From contig NZ_VMSF01000001.1 in assembly GCF_009765225.1 (NCBI RefSeq), positions 1,984,001 through 2,048,000 of the forward strand: a DNA stretch of 64,000 nucleotides, given 5' to 3'. A program made the translations under genes and the position numbers. Positions 60,487-64,000 of this stretch are shown piece by piece. The stretch's first letter is position 1. Each line of letters opens with the position of its first letter. Source of the DNA: Leifsonia sp. AG29 (GTDB lineage: Bacteria > Actinomycetota > Actinomycetes > Actinomycetales > Microbacteriaceae). The notes under the pieces were generated by a model that searched no databases, was not told the DNA's origin, and worked only from the letters and a program-made list of their open reading frames with translations.

Positions 60487-62163
60487 CTACGCCTCGATGA
60501 CGAGGGGCACGATCATCGGGCGGCGACGGTAGCTGGTGTTCACCCAGCGACCCACCGTCCGGCGCACCACCTGCGACAGCGCGTGCGAGTCGCGGACCCC
60601 GTTGTGCGCGGCGTCCGCGAGGGCCGCCGCCACCTTGGGCTTCACGTCGTCGAACACGGCGTCGTCCTCGGCGAAGCCGCGGGCGTGGATCTCGGGGCCC
60701 GTGACGATGCGGCCGGTGGCCGCCTCCACGACGACGATGATAGAGATGAAGCCCTCCTCGCCGAGGATCCGGCGGTCCTTGAGATCGGCATCGGTGATCT
60801 CGCCCACGCTCGAGCCGTCGACGTACACGAAGCCGACGTCGAGCTGGCCGACCACGCGGGCGACGCCGTCGCGGAGGTCGACGACGGTGCCGTCCTCGGC
60901 GAGGATCGTGTTGCGCTCCGGGACGCCGGTGTCCATGGCGAGCTTGGCGTTCGCCACGAGGTGGCGGTACTCGCCGTGGACCGGCATGACGTTGCGCGGC
61001 TTCAGGATGTTGTAGCAGTAGAGCAGCTCGCCCGCCGCGGCGTGGCCCGAGACGTGCACCTTGGCGTTCCCCTTGTGCACGACCGTGGCGCCGAGCTTCG
61101 TCAGGCCGTCGATGACCCGGTAGACCGCGTTCTCGTTGCCGGGGATCAGGCTGGAGGCGAGGATCACCGTGTCGCCCTGGCCGATCTCGATCTGGTGGTC
61201 GAGGTTGGCCATCCGCGCGAGCACCGCCATGGGCTCCCCCTGCGAGCCGGTCGACATGTAGACGATCTCGTCGTCGGGGAGGTCGGCGGCCTTCTTGTAG
61301 TCGATGAGGACGCCCTCGGGGACCTTGAGGTAGCCGAGCTCGGCGGCGATCGTCATGTTGCGCACCATCGAGCGGCCGAGGAGCGCCACCCGGCGGCCGT
61401 TCGCCGCCGCGGCGTCGAGCACCTGCTGGACCCGGTGCACGTGGCTCGAGAAGCTCGCGACGATGACGCGGCGGGGCGCCCGGGCGATCACGGTGTCGAG
61501 CACCGGCCCAATGGAGCGCTCGAGCGGCGTGAAGCCCGGAACGTCGGCGTTGGTCGAGTCGGCGAGGAAGAGGTCGACGCCCTGCTCGCCGAGACGGGCG
61601 AAGGCGCGCAGGTCCGTCAGCCGGTCATCGAGCGGGAGCTGGTCCATCTTGAAGTCGCCGGTGTGGAGCACGACGCCGGCGGGCGTGGTGATCGCGACCG
61701 CGAGGGCGTCCGGGATGGAGTGGTTCACGGCGACGAACTCGAGGGCGAACGGCCCGAGCTGCTCGTGCTGCCCCTCCTTCACCGTCAGCGTGTACGGCTG
61801 GATGCGGTGCTCCTTGAGCTTCGCCTCCACGAGCGCGAGCGTGAGGCCGGAGCCGATGAGGGGGATGTCGGCGCGCAGCTTGAGAAGGTACGGGACGGCG
61901 CCGATGTGGTCCTCGTGGCCGTGCGTCAGGACGACGCCCACGACGTCGTCCAGGCGGTCGCGGACCGGCGCGAAGTCGGGGAGGATGAGGTCGACGCCGG
62001 GCTGGTCCTGCTCCGGGAAGAGGACGCCGCAGTCGACGATCAGCAGCTTGCCCTCGTACTCGAAGACGGTCATGTTGCGGCCGATCTCGCCGAGGCCGCC
62101 CGTGGGGACGATGCGGAGCGTGCCGGGCTCGAGGGCCGGCGGCGCGGAGACGGGGTTGGGCAT
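60487..62163 (-). CDS. rnj: Ribonuclease J
   Basis: A 558-residue metallo-beta-lactamase/beta-CASP ribonuclease with 5'-exonuclease and endonuclease activity. GGLGEIGRNMTVFEYEGKLLIVDCG at the start. Zinc motif LTHGHEDHIGA (HxHxDH at 81-86), HTGDFKMDQLPL, SSHVHRVQQVLDAA and the phosphate-pocket VHVSGHAAAGELLY. The ATG at 62163 has a GGAGG site. Between dapA and ftsK as in most Actinobacteria. Confidence 0.94.
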   Translation of the reverse strand: MPNPVSAPPALEPGTLRIVPTGGLGEIGRNMTVFEYEGKLLIVDCGVLFPEQDQPGVDLILPDFAPVRDRLDDVVGVVLTHGHEDHIGAVPYLLKLRADIPLIGSGLTLALVEAKLKEHRIQPYTLTVKEGQHEQLGPFALEFVAVNHSIPDALAVAITTPAGVVLHTGDFKMDQLPLDDRLTDLRAFARLGEQGVDLFLADSTNADVPGFTPLERSIGPVLDTVIARAPRRVIVASFSSHVHRVQQVLDAAAANGRRVALLGRSMVRNMTIAAELGYLKVPEGVLIDYKKAADLPDDEIVYMSTGSQGEPMAVLARMANLDHQIEIGQGDTVILASSLIPGNENAVYRVIDGLTKLGATVVHKGNAKVHVSGHAAAGELLYCYNILKPRNVMPVHGEYRHLVANAKLAMDTGVPERNTILAEDGTVVDLRDGVARVVGQLDVGFVYVDGSSVGEITDADLKDRRILGEEGFISIIVVVEAATGRIVTGPEIHARGFAEDDAVFDDVKPKVAAALADAAHNGVRDSHALSQVVRRTVGRWVNTSYRRRPMIVPLVIEA

Positions 62164-62237
62164 GTGCCCTCCTGGTTCCTGTGGTTCGGTGCGGACGCTC
62201 GTGCGCCCGCGATGGGTCCGGCCGCGTCGCGCGGCCG

Positions 62238-63215
62238 TCAGCGTGTGGTCCCGGCGATCTTCGGGAGGGCGCCCCCGGCGGCCGCGTTGCGGTCCGGCCG
62301 GAAGTTGGAGAAGTCGACGCCCGGGATGTCGCGGACGAGGTCCAGCTCGTCCTCGATCTGGGCCGCCTCCCACTCCTCCGGCCCGACCAGCGGGAGGCGC
62401 ACGCGCGGGCTCCCGATGCGGCCGAGGCCGTGGAGGATGTACTTCGCCGCGACCGTGCCCGGCACGTGCGTCATGACGGCGCGGACGAGCGGCTCGAGCT
62501 TCTTGTGAGCGGCCGTCGCGGTGGCGAGGTCGCCCGCGTTGACCGCGTCGACGATCTGGCGGTACGGGGTCGGGGCGATGTTGGCGGTCACCCCGATGAG
62601 ACCGGTGGCCCCGATCGAGAGGTGCGGCAGCACGTTGGCGTCGTCGCCGGAGAAGTAGAGCAGGTCGGTCTGGTTGAGCACCCGGCTCACCTCGCTGAAG
62701 TCGCCCTTGGCGTCCTTGATCGCGAGGACGTTGGGGTGCTTGGCGATGCGGAGGATGGTCTCGTAGCGGATCGGCACGCCCGTGCGGCCCGGGATGTCGT
62801 AGAGGATCACGGGGAGGTCGGTCGCGTCGGCGATCATCCGGAAGTGCGTGAGGATGCCCGCCTGGGTGGGCTTGTTGTAGTACGGCGTCACGACCATGAC
62901 GCCGTCGGCACCGGCCTTCTCGCTCTGCCGGTACAGCTGGATCGCGTGAGCGGTCTCGTTGGAACCGCCTCCCGTGATGATCTTCGCTCGGCCGCTCGCG
63001 ACCGCCTTGCCCACTTCGACGAGGCGCAGCTTCTCGGGGTCGGTGAGGGTCGAGGTCTCGCCGGTCGTCCCGGTGACGACGATCCCGTCGGCGCCGGCCG
63101 TGATCACGTCGTCGATGTGCTTCTCGACGCCGGCCCAGTCGACCTCGCCGTCGGCGGTGAACGGGGTCACCAGGGCGACGAGCACCTGGCCGAACGGGTT
63201 CGCGGGGGCAGCCAT
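62238..63215 (-). CDS. dapA: 4-hydroxy-tetrahydrodipicolinate synthase DapA
   Basis: A 325-residue class I aldolase at the entry to lysine/diaminopimelate synthesis. GTTGETSTL lies at residues 49-57, the catalytic tyrosine in ILYDIPGRTG and the Schiff-base lysine in LAIKDAKGDF. Links functionally to dapF at 49343. Start at ATG 63215. Confidence 0.94.
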   Translation of the reverse strand: MAAPANPFGQVLVALVTPFTADGEVDWAGVEKHIDDVITAGADGIVVTGTTGETSTLTDPEKLRLVEVGKAVASGRAKIITGGGSNETAHAIQLYRQSEKAGADGVMVVTPYYNKPTQAGILTHFRMIADATDLPVILYDIPGRTGVPIRYETILRIAKHPNVLAIKDAKGDFSEVSRVLNQTDLLYFSGDDANVLPHLSIGATGLIGVTANIAPTPYRQIVDAVNAGDLATATAAHKKLEPLVRAVMTHVPGTVAAKYILHGLGRIGSPRVRLPLVGPEEWEAAQIEDELDLVRDIPGVDFSNFRPDRNAAAGGALPKIAGTTR

Positions 63216-63296
63216 GGCTCAAGGCTAGCGGGAACCGGCCGTCATGTTCCGACACAATCCCGCGCCTCCCGAGGGAGCCGGGTACCGTCGTCCGCG

Positions 63297-63743
63297 ATGA
63301 ATCCGCTGGCCGCCGCAGGCGTACTCCTCGCGCTCGTCGCCGTTTCCACGGCGGCCGGGCTCCTCTGGCGCGCTCGCACGGGCCGCGCCCGTGCCGCCGC
63401 CGGCGACGAACGGGTGCACCCGCACGAGGTCGGCGCGGAACCGGCCGGGTTCGGAGGCCGGGCAACGCTCCTCCAGTTCTCGACCGAGTACTGCTCGCCG
63501 TGCCGGTCGACGGCCCGGGTGCTCGGATCGGCCGCCGCGGCGCGGCGCGGCGTCAGCCACGTCGAGGTCGACCTCGCGGACCGGCCGGAGCTCGCCGGAC
63601 GCTTCTCGGTGCTCCAGACCCCCACCACCCTCGTCCTCGACGGCCACGGCGCCGTGCGCGCCCGGATCAGCGGTGCCGCGCGACCGGCCGACGTGGCATC
63701 CGTCCTCGACCGACTCCTCGGGAGCGACCATGTCCCTGCCTGA
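63297..63743 (+). CDS. Membrane-anchored thioredoxin-fold protein
   Basis: A 148-residue protein with an N-terminal membrane helix (AGVLLALVAVSTAAGLLW) and a thioredoxin domain with the redox motif EYCSPCRST (CSPC), the cis-proline region VLQTPTTLVLDGHG. The fold would lie outside or inside depending on topology, which is unclear. Start at ATG 63297. Its end overlaps the DUF4395 gene by 14 bases, a common pair in Actinobacteria. Confidence 0.85.
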   Translation: MNPLAAAGVLLALVAVSTAAGLLWRARTGRARAAAGDERVHPHEVGAEPAGFGGRATLLQFSTEYCSPCRSTARVLGSAAAARRGVSHVEVDLADRPELAGRFSVLQTPTTLVLDGHGAVRARISGAARPADVASVLDRLLGSDHVPA

Positions 63744-64000
63744 CCCCACCCCGTCCCCCGCACCGGCCTCCGGCGCAGCCGCCGGAGCGCGCCGCGGCAT
63801 CGACCCGCGATCCCCGCGGTTCGGCGCGGGGATCACGGCGGTCCTCCTGCTGATCGACGTCTTCCTCGCACTGGTCGGCGCGACCGCGGCGGCGGCGCTG
63901 CTCCTCCTCGCGATCGCCCTGCTGTTCGCGTGGGGTGCGTTCGCGGGCGTGCAGCGCCACCCGTACGGACTCCTCTACGGCGCTCTCCTCCGTCCTCGGC
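63730..64000 (+). CDS. DUF4395 membrane protein (cut by right edge)
   Basis: The first 90 residues of a DUF4395 protein: a proline/alanine-rich tail, IDPRSPRFGAGITAVLLLIDVFLALVG, a second helix, and the start of the YGLLYGALLRPR region. Start at ATG 63730 inside the end of the thioredoxin gene. Probably works with it in thiol chemistry at the membrane; unproven. Confidence 0.8.
   Translation, partial: MSLPDPTPSPAPASGAAAGARRGIDPRSPRFGAGITAVLLLIDVFLALVGATAAAALLLLAIALLFAWGAFAGVQRHPYGLLYGALLRPR

Overview
The window is high-GC DNA (roughly 70 percent by eye) with GTG starts and many 4-base start/stop overlaps. Gene content and order are those of an actinobacterium, most likely family Microbacteriaceae (Leifsonia-like). 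Pointers are the garA/pgsA2-type left edge, a complete C50-carotenoid cluster of the crtE-B-I-Ye-Yf-Eb type with a divergent MarR regulator, a DUF7882-type small protein, and the core block dapA-rnj-ftsK-pgsA-cinA-clgR-DUF3046-recA-recX-miaB-miaA-dapF-hflX followed by lexA and the his genes. No insertion sequence, prophage, CRISPR array, rRNA or tRNA was seen. No gap between genes exceeds 300 bases.

Layout. 1-5.5 kb: FHA protein and CDP-alcohol phosphatidyltransferase, membrane proteins, an S4 RNA-binding protein, a DUF72 protein, a VOC protein and a J-domain/NERD-like protein. 5.5-11.4 kb: six coupled carotenoid genes read leftward, with divergent crtR and a perfect operator palindrome. 11.3-16 kb: a YbjT-like oxidoreductase broken by one base, a DUF7882 protein, a group-2 sigma factor and a sugar-porter-type MFS protein. 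16-20 kb: topoisomerase IB-ku with divergent ligD (NHEJ). 20-24 kb: PAP2/DAG-kinase fusion, a small membrane protein, an MFS exporter and a glycolipid-binding-domain protein. 24-29.3 kb: two divergent citrate synthase paralogues, one with an N-terminal DNA-binding domain, then metQ-metN-metI. 29.4-31.8 kb: a 60-residue peptide made mostly of two 22-residue repeats, translationally coupled to a JmjC/cupin oxygenase, then a VOC protein with an AraC regulator. 31.8-38 kb: a large nuclease-helicase, a DNA glycosylase, an oxidoreductase and ohr-ohrR. 38-42 kb: hisC-hisB-hisH-priA-sseB. 42-47 kb: a LysM protein divergent from lexA with SOS boxes, then metF-metE preceded by a candidate cysteine-sensing leader peptide. 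47-64 kb: the conserved hflX-to-dapA block, ending in a thioredoxin/DUF4395 pair cut by the window edge.

How parts work together. The crt genes would convert isoprenoid diphosphates to lycopene, then to a C50 cyclic carotenoid of decaprenoxanthin type, under CrtR. LexA boxes lie between lexA and the LysM gene and in front of recA, linking repair to a likely cell-division brake. metNIQ, metF and metE form the methionine supply.

The most unusual candidate is the repeat peptide plus JmjC oxygenase pair (29456-30906), which looks like a precursor and its modifying enzyme. Next are the RCC-stop leader peptide before metF, the HTH-citrate synthase divergon, and two genes (22096 and 51208) whose only sensible start is a CTG inside a CTGA overlap.
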